This document shows, in pieces, positions 6,940-15,430 of a DNA stretch of 20,120 bases (positions within the stretch are counted from its first letter, which is position 1; every line of letters starts with the position of its first letter). The notes beneath the pieces are model-generated. The model was not told where the DNA came from. It saw nothing but the letters and a program-made list of their open reading frames with translations, and did not search any database. Both the position numbers and the translations under genes were made by a program. Source of the stretch: Methanothrix harundinacea (GTDB lineage: Archaea; Halobacteriota; Methanosarcinia; Methanotrichales; Methanotrichaceae); assembly GCA_002502785.1 (NCBI GenBank), contig DAQG01000008.1, positions 1-20,120 on the forward strand, in the 5' to 3' direction.

Positions 6940-8105
6940 CCGTCTCCGGTCCACTTACCGGTAGCCTTTCCCCTTAGGGCGAGCTTTCCCATCTCTTTCG
7001 CCACATCGTCCACCACCGGGGCGGGGGTTGCGTCTTCGAGGGGTGTGTCTGGAAGGGGCGAAAAGTAGTGGGCCCTGATCCGTCCTCCCTTTCCGACGAC
7101 CTCCCGTGCCAGGTCGAGGGTCATCCTTTGGTCTTCGGGAGTCTCCATGGGAAGGCCCACGATAAGGTCGAGGTTCGGAACGATCCCCCGGTCAAGGCAC
7201 ATTTCGCAGGCTCGTCTCACCACCTCAACGTCATGACCTCTGCCGATCTGTTTTAAAACTTGGTCGCTGCCCGACTGGCCGCCGATGCTGAGGTAGCGAT
7301 TTTTGCAATACCTGACCACTAGATCCAGAGCCTCTTCCGAGACGAAGTCGGGCCTCACCTCCGAGGGGAAGGTCCCGAAGTAGATCGGCTTATTCAGCTC
7401 GTATAACGACTTCAGGAGCAGCTCTACCTTCTCGATCCGCGGATGGACACCGTCGGAGCCGTAGGCGAGGGAGTTTGGCGACGTGAACCGCAGGTCCGAG
7501 TAGCAGCGGGAGTACTTCAAAATGGACGGAATCGACCGGTGACGCATCTTTCTTCCGAAGAGGCAGGGGGTCTGGCAGTAAGCGCATCCCCAGGGGCAGC
7601 CGCGACTGATCTCGATGGGAGAGAATATCGGCGGCCGAAAAGGAGGGTAGCGATCCAGGTCGACGTGATCCCGGCTGGGGGTGAGCCGGACGACGCCATT
7701 TCGCTTGTAGGCGATGCCTCGGACCCTCTCCGGGTCGCCTTCGCCCTTGATGACGCCGATCAGCTCCGGCAGAGTCTCTTCTCCCTCGCCGATGACTACG
7801 TAGTCGAAGTATCGGAGCGCCTCTTTCGGCCTTGCCGAGGGGTGGGGTCCACCAGCCACGAAGACCGCATCGACTTTGGAGGCTGCAACCTCCCGATAGA
7901 CCTCATCGGCCTGGGCCGAGGCGAAGCTGTAGAGCATGATCCCCTCTTTCGGCCCGTTGGCGAGGCCCGCGCCCTCAACCAATGGCAAAAGGGCAGCGAT
8001 GCTGTACATGTTCTTTCGGTTCCTGCGAAACCAGATCCCTTCGGGGCTGGAGTCGAGAGGTCTCTTTGATTCCGGATTCATCTGCCTTGCCTTGATCCTC
8101 CTCAC
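6930..8105 (-). CDS. B12-binding radical SAM protein, MJ1487-like
   Basis: The 391-residue protein has an N-terminal cobalamin-binding-type domain (FRRNRKNMYSIAALLPLVEG, then VDAVFVAGGPHPSARP and YVVIGEGEETLPEL at about 78-115). A radical SAM core follows with CPWGCAYC at 170-177 (CX3CX2C). The opening pattern agrees with the archaeal B12/radical SAM family typified by MJ1487. Such enzymes usually carry out radical methylation or rearrangement; the substrate is unknown. The GTG at 8105 was chosen as start because it overlaps the adenine deaminase stop as GTGA and has GAGGG just upstream; an ATG at residue 9 is an alternative. The 4-bp overlap implies co-translation with the adenine deaminase. 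No CxxxCxxC-adjacent SPASM-type cysteine set was noticed. Confidence 0.85.
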   Translation of the reverse strand: MRRIKARQMNPESKRPLDSSPEGIWFRRNRKNMYSIAALLPLVEGAGLANGPKEGIMLYSFASAQADEVYREVAASKVDAVFVAGGPHPSARPKEALRYFDYVVIGEGEETLPELIGVIKGEGDPERVRGIAYKRNGVVRLTPSRDHVDLDRYPPFRPPIFSPIEISRGCPWGCAYCQTPCLFGRKMRHRSIPSILKYSRCYSDLRFTSPNSLAYGSDGVHPRIEKVELLLKSLYELNKPIYFGTFPSEVRPDFVSEEALDLVVRYCKNRYLSIGGQSGSDQVLKQIGRGHDVEVVRRACEMCLDRGIVPNLDLIVGLPMETPEDQRMTLDLAREVVGKGGRIRAHYFSPLPDTPLEDATPAPVVDDVAKEMGKLALRGKATGKWTGDGQR

Positions 8106-9868
8106 CTTCCCTCAAAAAGCTGAGCTTTGTCCTCTTCCCCCTCCCCCAAAAAGAGGGGAACGGAGTCGAACTTGTTCACGTCGACTAGCCCTTTATCGGT
8201 CAGCTTCAGCTCCGGGATGACGGGAAGACAGAGGAAGGAGAGGGTCATGAATGGGTCTTCCAGGGTTGAGCCGAGATCTCTTGCGGCCCCGACGACCTCT
8301 TCAATCTTCTCGACGACCTCGTCCATCGATCGGTCTGAGAGAAGTCCCGCTATCGGGAGCGGCAGGGATGCTTTGACTACCCCATCATCCACGACGACGA
8401 GGCCGCCACCCATTTCCCGAACCTTCGATACGGCGCGAAAAATCTCCTCCGAGCTGGTCCCCACGGCGGCGATGTTGTGGGAGTCGTGGGCGACGGAGGT
8501 CGCGATCGCACCCCTCGCGAAGCCGAAACCGGAGACGAGGCCGAGGCCGACGTTCCCGGTTGCGTTGTGCCTCTCGACGACGGCCATCTTCAATAAGTCC
8601 CTATCGAGGTCGGCGACCACATATCCATCGACGACCTTTGGCCGGGTTCGGAAAGATCTGGTTATTATCTGGTTAGGCACGACCCCGATGACCCTCACCA
8701 GGGAGCCTTCGGCCTGTATATCGAAGGACTCAGGAGTGATCCGGCCGACTTGCATGGAGTCGGATGCGGGTCTTGGAGCCTTTCCGAGTTGCACGATCAT
8801 GCGGCCGCCTTCGGCTACGGTTCTTCCGTTCTTCAGTACTTTTTCAACCTCAAACCCGTCGAGGTCGTCCAAAACGATGACGTCGGCTTTCCTGCCCGGA
8901 GCTATGGCCCCCAGGTCGCGAAGGCCGAAGTACTCGGCGGCGTTGAGGCTTGCGATCTGGATCGCGACGACGGGATCGAGGCCCGAAGCTATGGCCCTCT
9001 TAACCATGGAATCGATGTGTCCCTCTCGGTGGATGTCGGAGGGGTGCCGGTCATCGGAGACGAAGAGGAACCGCCTGGAGTTGCCTTCGGTCACGAGAGG
9101 GAGGAGGTCGTCCAGGTTCTTTGCAGCCGTCCCCTCCCTGATCATGATCCTCATACCGAGCCGCAGCTTCTCGTGAGCCTCCTCAAGAGACGTGCACTCA
9201 TGGTCCGACCCGATTCCAGCGGAGACGTAGGCTGCAAGGTCCCTTCCGGAGAGGAGCGGGCAGTGGCCGTCGATCCTCGGCCAGTGACCGTCGACCCTTT
9301 TCTCGCCCGCGAGCCTTATCTTCGCGAGGACCTGCGGGTCTCGGAAGATGACCCCCGGGTAGTTCATCACTTCGGCTATCCCTAAAACTCCATCTTCGTC
9401 GATCAGCTTCGAGAGGGCTTCGGCGTCGAGAGAGGCTCCCGAGGTCTCAAGGTGTGTAGCAGGAACGCAAGAAGGGAGCATGACGAAGACGGATAAGGGA
9501 GAATGCCTTGCGGAGTCGAGCATGTACCTTATTCCCTCGGTTCCGAGGACGTTGGCGATCTCGTGGGGGTCTGCCACCACCGTTGTAGTGCCCCTGGGGA
9601 CGACGGCTCTGGCGTACTCTGGGATCGTCACCATGGCGGACTCGATGTGGACGTGCCCGTCTATGAATCCCGGAGCCACCACCTTTCCCGAGAGGCCCAT
9701 CACCTCTTTTGCGCTTGAGCAGTCGAACCCCACCACAGTGCCATCAGAGATCGCCACGTCCGATCGGTACCGCTCGCCAGAGAGGGTGTTCACGATATCT
9801 GCACCCTCCAGAAGGAGGTCGACCTCCACCTCACCGCGGGCCGCGGCGATCAGTTCTTCGAGCTTCAT
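8102..9868 (-). CDS. adeC: Adenine deaminase
   Basis: The 588-residue amidohydrolase converts adenine to hypoxanthine and ammonia in purine salvage. Metal and catalytic landmarks are visible: PGFIDGHVHIES with H72 and H74, GIAEVMNYPGV with E166, DGHCPLLSG with H202, SDHECTS with H223, and SDDRHPSD with D272/D273. The C-terminal domain carries HDSHNIAAVGTSSEE, the second hallmark of the COG1001 family. Length is normal. Oddly, DGH occurs twice seven residues apart (193-195 and 200-202), from a 21-bp duplication in the gene (see the repeat entry). The ATG has GGTGA 6 bp upstream. The gene is divergent from a purine permease, fitting import plus deamination, and is followed by a B12/radical SAM gene with a 4-bp overlap. 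Confidence 0.94.
   Translation of the reverse strand: MKLEELIAAARGEVEVDLLLEGADIVNTLSGERYRSDVAISDGTVVGFDCSSAKEVMGLSGKVVAPGFIDGHVHIESAMVTIPEYARAVVPRGTTTVVADPHEIANVLGTEGIRYMLDSARHSPLSVFVMLPSCVPATHLETSGASLDAEALSKLIDEDGVLGIAEVMNYPGVIFRDPQVLAKIRLAGEKRVDGHWPRIDGHCPLLSGRDLAAYVSAGIGSDHECTSLEEAHEKLRLGMRIMIREGTAAKNLDDLLPLVTEGNSRRFLFVSDDRHPSDIHREGHIDSMVKRAIASGLDPVVAIQIASLNAAEYFGLRDLGAIAPGRKADVIVLDDLDGFEVEKVLKNGRTVAEGGRMIVQLGKAPRPASDSMQVGRITPESFDIQAEGSLVRVIGVVPNQIITRSFRTRPKVVDGYVVADLDRDLLKMAVVERHNATGNVGLGLVSGFGFARGAIATSVAHDSHNIAAVGTSSEEIFRAVSKVREMGGGLVVVDDGVVKASLPLPIAGLLSDRSMDEVVEKIEEVVGAARDLGSTLEDPFMTLSFLCLPVIPELKLTDKGLVDVNKFDSVPLFLGEGEEDKAQLFEGR
9261..9302. repeat. 21-bp imperfect tandem duplication inside adeC
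   Basis: Two adjacent 21-bp units (9261-9281 and 9282-9302) share 16 of 21 positions, the first 16 bases differing at only two. In protein they give D193-GHWPRI next to D200-GHCPLL, adding seven residues in frame beside the active-site histidine of adenine deaminase. Confidence 0.7.
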
Positions 9869-10015
9869 CTAAGTTCACCGGCCTCGAGCCTGCTTTTCCT
9901 CCAGCACCAAGGTCGAGACCGGTTTTATCCTTTTCCGCCGACCGGCGGCAACAACGTCAAAACCGTCTTAACTCCCTAGGAGAAGAAGATCTGATCAGCC
10001 GACTCCGATTGAGGG
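9869..10015. promoter_or_regulatory. Divergent control region between adeC and the purine permease
   Basis: On the minus strand GGTGA stands 6 bp before the adeC ATG. GGATAAAACC (minus strand, 9921-9930) is a TATA-like box about 57 bp upstream, implying a leader of about 30 nt. For the permease I see no strong TATA; GAGGG sits immediately before the ATG at 10016. No clear dyad operator was found. Confidence 0.4.
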
Positions 10016-11353
10016 ATGGGACCGGACATGATAACGAGGATATCCAGATGGTTCGACCTTTACAACAACGGCACCGACATCGGAACTGAGGTTCTGGCGG
10101 GTGTAACCGCATTCCTTGCGACGATGTACATAATACTGATCAATCCCGCGGTGCTCTCTGAGGCGGGGCTGCCCTTCAACGCCGTCCTCACGGCCACGGT
10201 CCTGGTGAGCGCCTTCTCCAGCGTCCTCATGGGGCTTTACGCCAAAAATCCGATAGTTGTAGCTCCGGGGATGAGCATCAACTACCTCTTCGCCTATACG
10301 GTGGTGGAGGTGGAGGGCGTCCCCTGGGAGACGGCTCTTGGATGCGTCTTCTGGGCCGGGGTGGTCTTTCTCTTGCTGACCGTTCTCGACAAAAGAAAGT
10401 TGATCCTGGACGGGGTTCCGCCGATGCTCCGCTACGGCTTTGCCGGCGGGATTGGCCTCTTCATCGCGGCTCTCGGCTTTCAGTCCGCAGGATTCGTCGT
10501 CCCTCTTGAGAGCGGGGTTTTGGGCTGGGGGAAGATCAACGCCTTGACCCTGACCTTCCTGGCGGGTTTCATCATCACCGCGGTATTGATGGTGAGAAAG
10601 GTGAAAGGTGGCCTCATTCTGGGGATCGCGGCCACCACCCTCCTCGCCTGGGCGATGGAGATATCTCTAGAGATGGAGACGCCGGATCTTGCGGGCGGAT
10701 GGTGGGCCTCGCCCGACTTCGCCCTTCTTCTTCAGCTCGACCTTTTGGGATCCCTGAGGCTATCCCTCTGGCCAGTTATCTTCGTATTCCTGTTGTCGTG
10801 CCTATTCGACAGCCTCGCCACCTGCGTCGGAGTTTGCGAGGCTGGAAACCTCATAGATGAGGAGGGAGACCCAAGGAACCTGGGCAAAAGTCTGAAGGTG
10901 AACGCCCTCAGCGTCATGGCTTCGGCAGCTCTTGGAACCAGCCCATCCACCTGCTTCGTCGAGTCGGCGGCCGGGGTCCAGGAGGGGGGCAGGACAGGCC
11001 TTGCGGCGGTGGTGGCGGGCCTTCTATTTCTGCCATTTCTCTTTCTCTCGCCTCTCCTATCCCTGGTCCCGGATCTGGCGACGGCCCCGGTCCTGGTGCT
11101 GGTGGGGGTCTTCATGCTCAAGCCCCTCATGTACGTCCGATGGGAGAGGTTCGATGATGCGATCCCCTTCTTCATGGCGATGTTCCTCATGCCCCTGACC
11201 TACTCGATAACTCAGGGGATAATCTGGGGCTGCCTGAGCTGGACGGTCCTGAAGGCGGCCTGCGGCAAGAGAGGTCAAGTTTCTCTGGTCATGTGGGCGA
11301 TGGCCCTTTTATCGCTCCTCTTGTTGATCGATCTTGAGCGCTTCATTCATTGA
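10016..11353 (+). CDS. AzgA-like NCS2 purine (adenine/hypoxanthine/guanine) permease
   Basis: The 445-residue polytopic membrane protein has 12-14 predicted hydrophobic helices. It carries AzgA-type signatures: GTDIGTEVLAGVTAFLATMY near the N-terminus, INPAVLSEAGLPF, APGMSINYLFAYTVV in helix 3, FDSLATCVGVCEAGNLIDEEG, GTSPSTCFVESAAGVQEGGRTG, and FLSPLLSLVPDLATAPVLV. The FVESAAGV..GGRTG segment is the family's substrate-binding helix region. It should import purine bases by proton symport. The ATG at 10028 is an alternative start four codons in. It is divergent from adenine deaminase and only 6 bp before a phosphorylase-like gene, so it probably feeds a purine salvage route. Confidence 0.9.
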   Translation: MGPDMITRISRWFDLYNNGTDIGTEVLAGVTAFLATMYIILINPAVLSEAGLPFNAVLTATVLVSAFSSVLMGLYAKNPIVVAPGMSINYLFAYTVVEVEGVPWETALGCVFWAGVVFLLLTVLDKRKLILDGVPPMLRYGFAGGIGLFIAALGFQSAGFVVPLESGVLGWGKINALTLTFLAGFIITAVLMVRKVKGGLILGIAATTLLAWAMEISLEMETPDLAGGWWASPDFALLLQLDLLGSLRLSLWPVIFVFLLSCLFDSLATCVGVCEAGNLIDEEGDPRNLGKSLKVNALSVMASAALGTSPSTCFVESAAGVQEGGRTGLAAVVAGLLFLPFLFLSPLLSLVPDLATAPVLVLVGVFMLKPLMYVRWERFDDAIPFFMAMFLMPLTYSITQGIIWGCLSWTVLKAACGKRGQVSLVMWAMALLSLLLLIDLERFIH

Positions 11354-11359
11354 AAGAGG

Positions 11360-13057
11360 ATGCGGGCTAAGATGAGACCTGAAGACGGGCCGATCGAGAA
11401 GCATATCAGGACCTACCGCAGCCTGCTTCAGCGAGGCCCACTGCGACTGAGCCTGATTGAGGAGGGGCATGCGAGGATGGGGTCGAGCCTTCATCCCCTC
11501 GCATCGTCCGCTGAGGTGAACGTCTCGGCCTTCCTCTACTCAGCCAGGAGACTTCCCGACTGCATGGCGACGGTGGACCGGGTGGTGATGGGCCAAAGCG
11601 ACGAGGCCTTCAGATCCTCGGGCCTCATCGATCCGTCACACTGCAGACAGGTTCGAGCTCAGTCCCGGCGTCGCCTGACCCTCTTCGACGGCCAGAACAC
11701 ATTGGCAGCCCACATATGCAGCCCATCAGACCTCGACGACCTCGTCCCAGCCCTGACCTGCTTTCAGATGGAGTGGAACAAGATGCACTCGAAGCTGGCC
11801 AGCTCGGACATAGGCGGGATGATGGCATCAAACTCAGGACAGGTCCAGGGGTCGGGAGAAGATATCAGAAAGGTGCTTCACATATCCAGAGACGACTGGG
11901 AGATGATCCTGCAAATCTGGGGTGAATCCTGGGATGAGAGGTTCTCGGCCATCGCCGCCGGTCCCAAGGACGTCACCGTCGAGCTGGCCTCCCACGACCC
12001 TGGCAGATATCGGCATGCTATGGCCGGCTGGCTGGCCGATTTTCGTTATCATTTCCGGGATCTCGATGTGGGGAGGCGGCCCGTCTACTTCGTTTCAAGC
12101 AACGATCACAGTCTGGCCAACCTCCTCTCCGGCTTTGCGGCAAAAAACCGAGAGGGTATTCTGGATCACGTCCTGGAGGACGAGCGTCTCCGAAAGAGGT
12201 GGGAGGTTCTGCAGGACGACGACCCCGGTTTCGGAGACAATCTCCTCTACTACTCGATGCCGTCCCGGATATCCTCCGACGATAGATGCACCCAGGCCCT
12301 CAAGCTAGCGGAGGAGGTGGTCGGGATCAGACGGTATGAGATATCGAGGTTCGTCGATCTTCAGGCTCAGATCATCGAGATCAGCAAGCTCCAGCCTGAT
12401 CGAATGGACGGACGCCTCGCCGTTGAGGAGGCATCTCTCCTTAAAGACAGCAGGGCCCTGATCCTCAACGTCGATTACCCCCTGGGGCTTGCCGCCTATC
12501 ACCTCCTCACCCAGTTGATGCCGAGGCTGAAGGAAATCAGAGGCGTCTACATTATGGGCAAGGCTGCGACGCTGTACGGAAGGCTGGGTGATGTGATGAT
12601 CCCGAAAGTCGTCAGTGATACGCATTCTGGGCGTATCTTCACCTTCGAGAACTGCTTCAGCCTCGGAGACGTAAGAAGGCATCTTCGAGACTCCGCCGTA
12701 TTCGACGACCAGAAGGCCGTGACGGTCAAGGGGACGTTCCTTCACAATAAAGCGGTCATGGAGAAGTTCAAACGGGATGACTACAATAGCATCGAGATGG
12801 AAGCCGGGCCATATCTCTTGGCCGTACAAGAAAGTCAACGCACCATAGGCCAAAAATCCGAGACGGCTCTGGACGTTGGCATGCTCCATTACGCCTCAGA
12901 CACCCCTTACAGCCAGAGGGTGAGCCTCCTCAGCAAGGGGCTGGGATACGAGGGGATCGAGGCCACCTACGCCTGCACTCTCGCGATCCTGCACCGGATT
13001 CTGGAAAAAGAAGTCCGGGGTGTGCGGGGTGGAAACGGTTGCGATATAGACGAATAG
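11360..13057 (+). CDS. Nucleoside-phosphorylase-like protein with large unknown N-terminal region
   Basis: The 565-residue soluble protein has a C-terminal part (about 365-548) that shows marks of the PNP/UDP phosphorylase superfamily: GKAATLYGRLGDVMIP at 400-415 (phosphate-loop and GDVVIP-like strand), EMEAGPY at 479-485 (the ribose-binding EMEA motif), and ASDTPYS at 512-518 (the SD motif with the likely catalytic acid). EATYACTLAILHRIL forms the closing helix. Residues 1-350 are mainly helical and I cannot place them in a named family; from memory, similar full-length proteins occur in Bacteroidota, unchecked. It starts 6 bp after the purine permease stop, so the two are co-transcribed. 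GAGG abuts the ATG at 11360; the ATG at 11372 is a possible alternative. A purine-ribosyl or related glycosidic substrate is inferred from context, not shown. Confidence 0.75.
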   Translation: MRAKMRPEDGPIEKHIRTYRSLLQRGPLRLSLIEEGHARMGSSLHPLASSAEVNVSAFLYSARRLPDCMATVDRVVMGQSDEAFRSSGLIDPSHCRQVRAQSRRRLTLFDGQNTLAAHICSPSDLDDLVPALTCFQMEWNKMHSKLASSDIGGMMASNSGQVQGSGEDIRKVLHISRDDWEMILQIWGESWDERFSAIAAGPKDVTVELASHDPGRYRHAMAGWLADFRYHFRDLDVGRRPVYFVSSNDHSLANLLSGFAAKNREGILDHVLEDERLRKRWEVLQDDDPGFGDNLLYYSMPSRISSDDRCTQALKLAEEVVGIRRYEISRFVDLQAQIIEISKLQPDRMDGRLAVEEASLLKDSRALILNVDYPLGLAAYHLLTQLMPRLKEIRGVYIMGKAATLYGRLGDVMIPKVVSDTHSGRIFTFENCFSLGDVRRHLRDSAVFDDQKAVTVKGTFLHNKAVMEKFKRDDYNSIEMEAGPYLLAVQESQRTIGQKSETALDVGMLHYASDTPYSQRVSLLSKGLGYEGIEATYACTLAILHRILEKEVRGVRGGNGCDIDE

Positions 13058-13081
13058 CGATGAGGGCAGAAGACGGATAAA

Positions 13082-13097
13082 TTCCCAAACTTGGGAA
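13082..13097. terminator. Perfect 16-bp palindrome behind the phosphorylase-like gene
   Basis: TTCCCAAACTTGGGAA has 7-bp arms around AC and lies 25 bp after the stop codon. No T run follows on the plus strand. It may be a 3' RNA hairpin or a protein binding site; the remaining spacer up to 13244 shows no gene. Confidence 0.3.
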
Positions 13098-13244
13098 GCC
13101 GATATGAGATGGATGGACTGATCGGGTCGACTCAGATATCCCACTGCCGTGAGATCACATCAAGATAAATTTCAGCGCATGGCATCCTCACGAGAGCTCC
13201 TCTGAGTGTTGAATACTTCCAAAACTTCATCGAGTGCTTGGCTT

Positions 13245-15302
13245 TCAGCCCATCTTCAGGAGCTTCGCGTTCACAGCAACGATAACAGTGCTCAGGCTCA
13301 TAAGAACCGCTCCCACTGCCGGGCTGAGGAGAATCCCGTAGCCGTAAAGTACGCCCGCTGCGAGGGGTATTGCGAAGGCGTTGTACCCCGTGGCCCAGAG
13401 GAGGTTCTGAAACATCTTGGAGTAGGTCTTCTTCGATAGCCTGATTATAGAGACAACGTCCCTTGGGTCGTTCCTGACGAGGACTATGTCCGCTGTCTCA
13501 ACAGCTACGTCAGTTCCTGCACCGATGGCAATCCCCACATCGGCCTGGGCTAGGGCCGGAGCATCGTTTACTCCATCACCCACCATGGCGATGGTGTATC
13601 TCTCCTGGACCTCCCGGATCTTTTCCGCCTTCTGGTGGGGCAGAACCTCTGCGAAGAACTCGTCGAGGCCCAGCTCCTCGCTGACCTGTTCTGCGACGTA
13701 CCTGTTGTCCCCGGTAAGCATCATGCACTTTATGCCCATCGACTTCAGCCTTCTGACAGCCTCCTTAGACTCCGACCTCACAGTGTCGCCGAGGGCGAGG
13801 GCTCCAATGAGCTTTTCATTCTCCAGGAGGAATACGACAGTTTTCCCATCCTCTTTTGCTGCCTGAACTCGTTGGTCTTCAAGGCCGATCCCTGCCCCCT
13901 CCAGGTACCCTGGACTAACAACTTTCAGCCTCCGTTCGTTGACGACCCCCTGGACGCCCTTTCCCGGCATCGACTGAAACTCGCCTACCGAGACGAGAGA
14001 AATTCCACCATATTCAGCACTCTTCACAACACCACGGGCGATGGAATGCTCGGAGTTCGCCTCCAGGGATGCCGCAAGCCTAAATACCTCATCTTCACCG
14101 AGGTCGCCAAGACCAATGATATCAGTGACCCCAAACTCACCCTTGGTGAGGGTCCCGGTCTTGTCGAAGACGACCGCCTTGATGTTTCTCGCCCTCTCGA
14201 AGGACTGCCTGTTCCTTATGAGAAGACCAGAATTGGCGGCGAGGGAAGTAGAGACCGCCACCACCAGGGGGATGGCAAGACCCAGGGCATGAGGGCAAGT
14301 TATCACCATAACAGTGACGGCTCTCTCGATGGCGAAGGCAAAATCCCGACCATAATGGAGCCAGGCTGCGAAAGTTATGACCCCAACCGAAAGGGCGATA
14401 ATCGTCAGGAAGAAGGCCGCTCGGTTGGCCAGATCCTGGGTCCGAGATTTGCTCTCCTGGGCCTGGCTTACAAGATTTATCACCTGGCTGAGGTATGTAT
14501 CCTTCCCGATCTTGCTCACTTCGACGACGAGAGAACCCTCGCCGTTTATCGATCCGCCGATGACCTTGGAGCCTTCTATTTTGGCGACGGGCTTCGATTC
14601 TCCGGTCAATAGAGACTCATTTACGTTGCTTTTGCCCTCAAGGACGACCCCATCCACGGGAACTTTCTCCCCGGGCCTGACCACGACCTTGTCACCGGCT
14701 TTCAGAATATCGATCTCTACGTCCTCGACTTTGCCCTCTCGGATCAAATGTGCCTCCGAAGGCATTATCTTGACAAGCTCCTCTAGTGCCCGAGAGGCGC
14801 CCATTACAGAACGCATTTCCATCCAATGGCCAAGGAGCATAATGTCGATAAGGGTCACCAGCTCCCAGAAGAAGAACTTACCCTGAAGGCCGAAAACGAC
14901 CGCAGAGCTGTAGAAATAGGCGACGGATATTGCGACGGCGATAAGGGTCATCATCCCTGGATTTTTCTCTCCAAGCTCTTTCTTGAGTCCCTTTAAGAAG
15001 GGCCAGCCGCCGTAAAAGTAGACGAAAGTTGATAGGGCAAATAGAAGATAAGATGAGCCGCGAAAGGCGAGGTCGAATCCGAAGAATGCCTGGATCATAG
15101 GGGATAGCGCCAGAACAGGGACAGTGATGACGATGGAGACAAAGAACCTTTTCTTGAAGTCCTGAAGCATCTTGGCGTGGTGGCTTCCCTTTTTGTGAGT
15201 CCTGTTATGTACCTTCCGATGAGATTCGTGACCTTCGGCGCTGTGGGATTGTTGGCCCCCAATTGAGCCCTGTTTTTCCGAAACCGCCTCTTCTCTCCTC
15301 AT
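13245..15302 (-). CDS. copB: CopB-type P1B heavy-metal (copper/silver) exporting ATPase
   Basis: The 685-residue P-type ATPase has a histidine-rich N-terminus (7 His in residues 20-42) in place of CxxC metal domains. Marks in order are LLTGES (actuator, 231-236), CPHAL with C336-P337-H338 in the metal-site helix, DKTGTLTKG with phosphorylated D380, GDNRYVAEQ and GDGVNDAPALAQAD (hinge), then NLLWATGYNAFAIP and MSLSTVIVAVNA in the last helices. CPH with YN and MSxST is the P1B-3 (CopB) pattern, which exports Cu(II), Cu(I) or Ag(I). The ATG has GGGAG 4 bp upstream. It is monocistronic in this window; a 7-bp-armed inverted repeat covers its promoter, suggesting metal-responsive repression. No CopZ or sensor gene is adjacent. 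Confidence 0.93.
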   Translation of the reverse strand: MRREEAVSEKQGSIGGQQSHSAEGHESHRKVHNRTHKKGSHHAKMLQDFKKRFFVSIVITVPVLALSPMIQAFFGFDLAFRGSSYLLFALSTFVYFYGGWPFLKGLKKELGEKNPGMMTLIAVAISVAYFYSSAVVFGLQGKFFFWELVTLIDIMLLGHWMEMRSVMGASRALEELVKIMPSEAHLIREGKVEDVEIDILKAGDKVVVRPGEKVPVDGVVLEGKSNVNESLLTGESKPVAKIEGSKVIGGSINGEGSLVVEVSKIGKDTYLSQVINLVSQAQESKSRTQDLANRAAFFLTIIALSVGVITFAAWLHYGRDFAFAIERAVTVMVITCPHALGLAIPLVVAVSTSLAANSGLLIRNRQSFERARNIKAVVFDKTGTLTKGEFGVTDIIGLGDLGEDEVFRLAASLEANSEHSIARGVVKSAEYGGISLVSVGEFQSMPGKGVQGVVNERRLKVVSPGYLEGAGIGLEDQRVQAAKEDGKTVVFLLENEKLIGALALGDTVRSESKEAVRRLKSMGIKCMMLTGDNRYVAEQVSEELGLDEFFAEVLPHQKAEKIREVQERYTIAMVGDGVNDAPALAQADVGIAIGAGTDVAVETADIVLVRNDPRDVVSIIRLSKKTYSKMFQNLLWATGYNAFAIPLAAGVLYGYGILLSPAVGAVLMSLSTVIVAVNAKLLKMG

Positions 15303-15316
15303 GATTCTCCCAACCG

Positions 15317-15348
15317 TGAAGTATAATAGGATACTCTTATTTACTTCA
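15317..15348 (-). promoter_or_regulatory. copB: Operator-like inverted repeat across the copB promoter
   Basis: TGAAGTA (15317-15323) and TACTTCA (15342-15348) are perfect 7-bp arms separated by 18 bp. On the minus strand AAATAAG (about 15338-15344) is the likely TATA box, about 39 bp before the ATG, so the arms flank TATA and transcription start. That placement suits a repressor; the protein is unknown. Confidence 0.45.
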
Positions 15349-15430
15349 TGATGTACAAAGATTTAAGCTTTTAAGTGACAGAAGTTCAAGCCAGACCCGA
15401 AGATCATCTGGCCCCTCGCTATTTTTGCAC

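Noticed and set aside
13635..14612. Plus-strand frame (325 aa) opposite copB
   Set aside because: It is antisense to the conserved P-type ATPase core and has no family signature.
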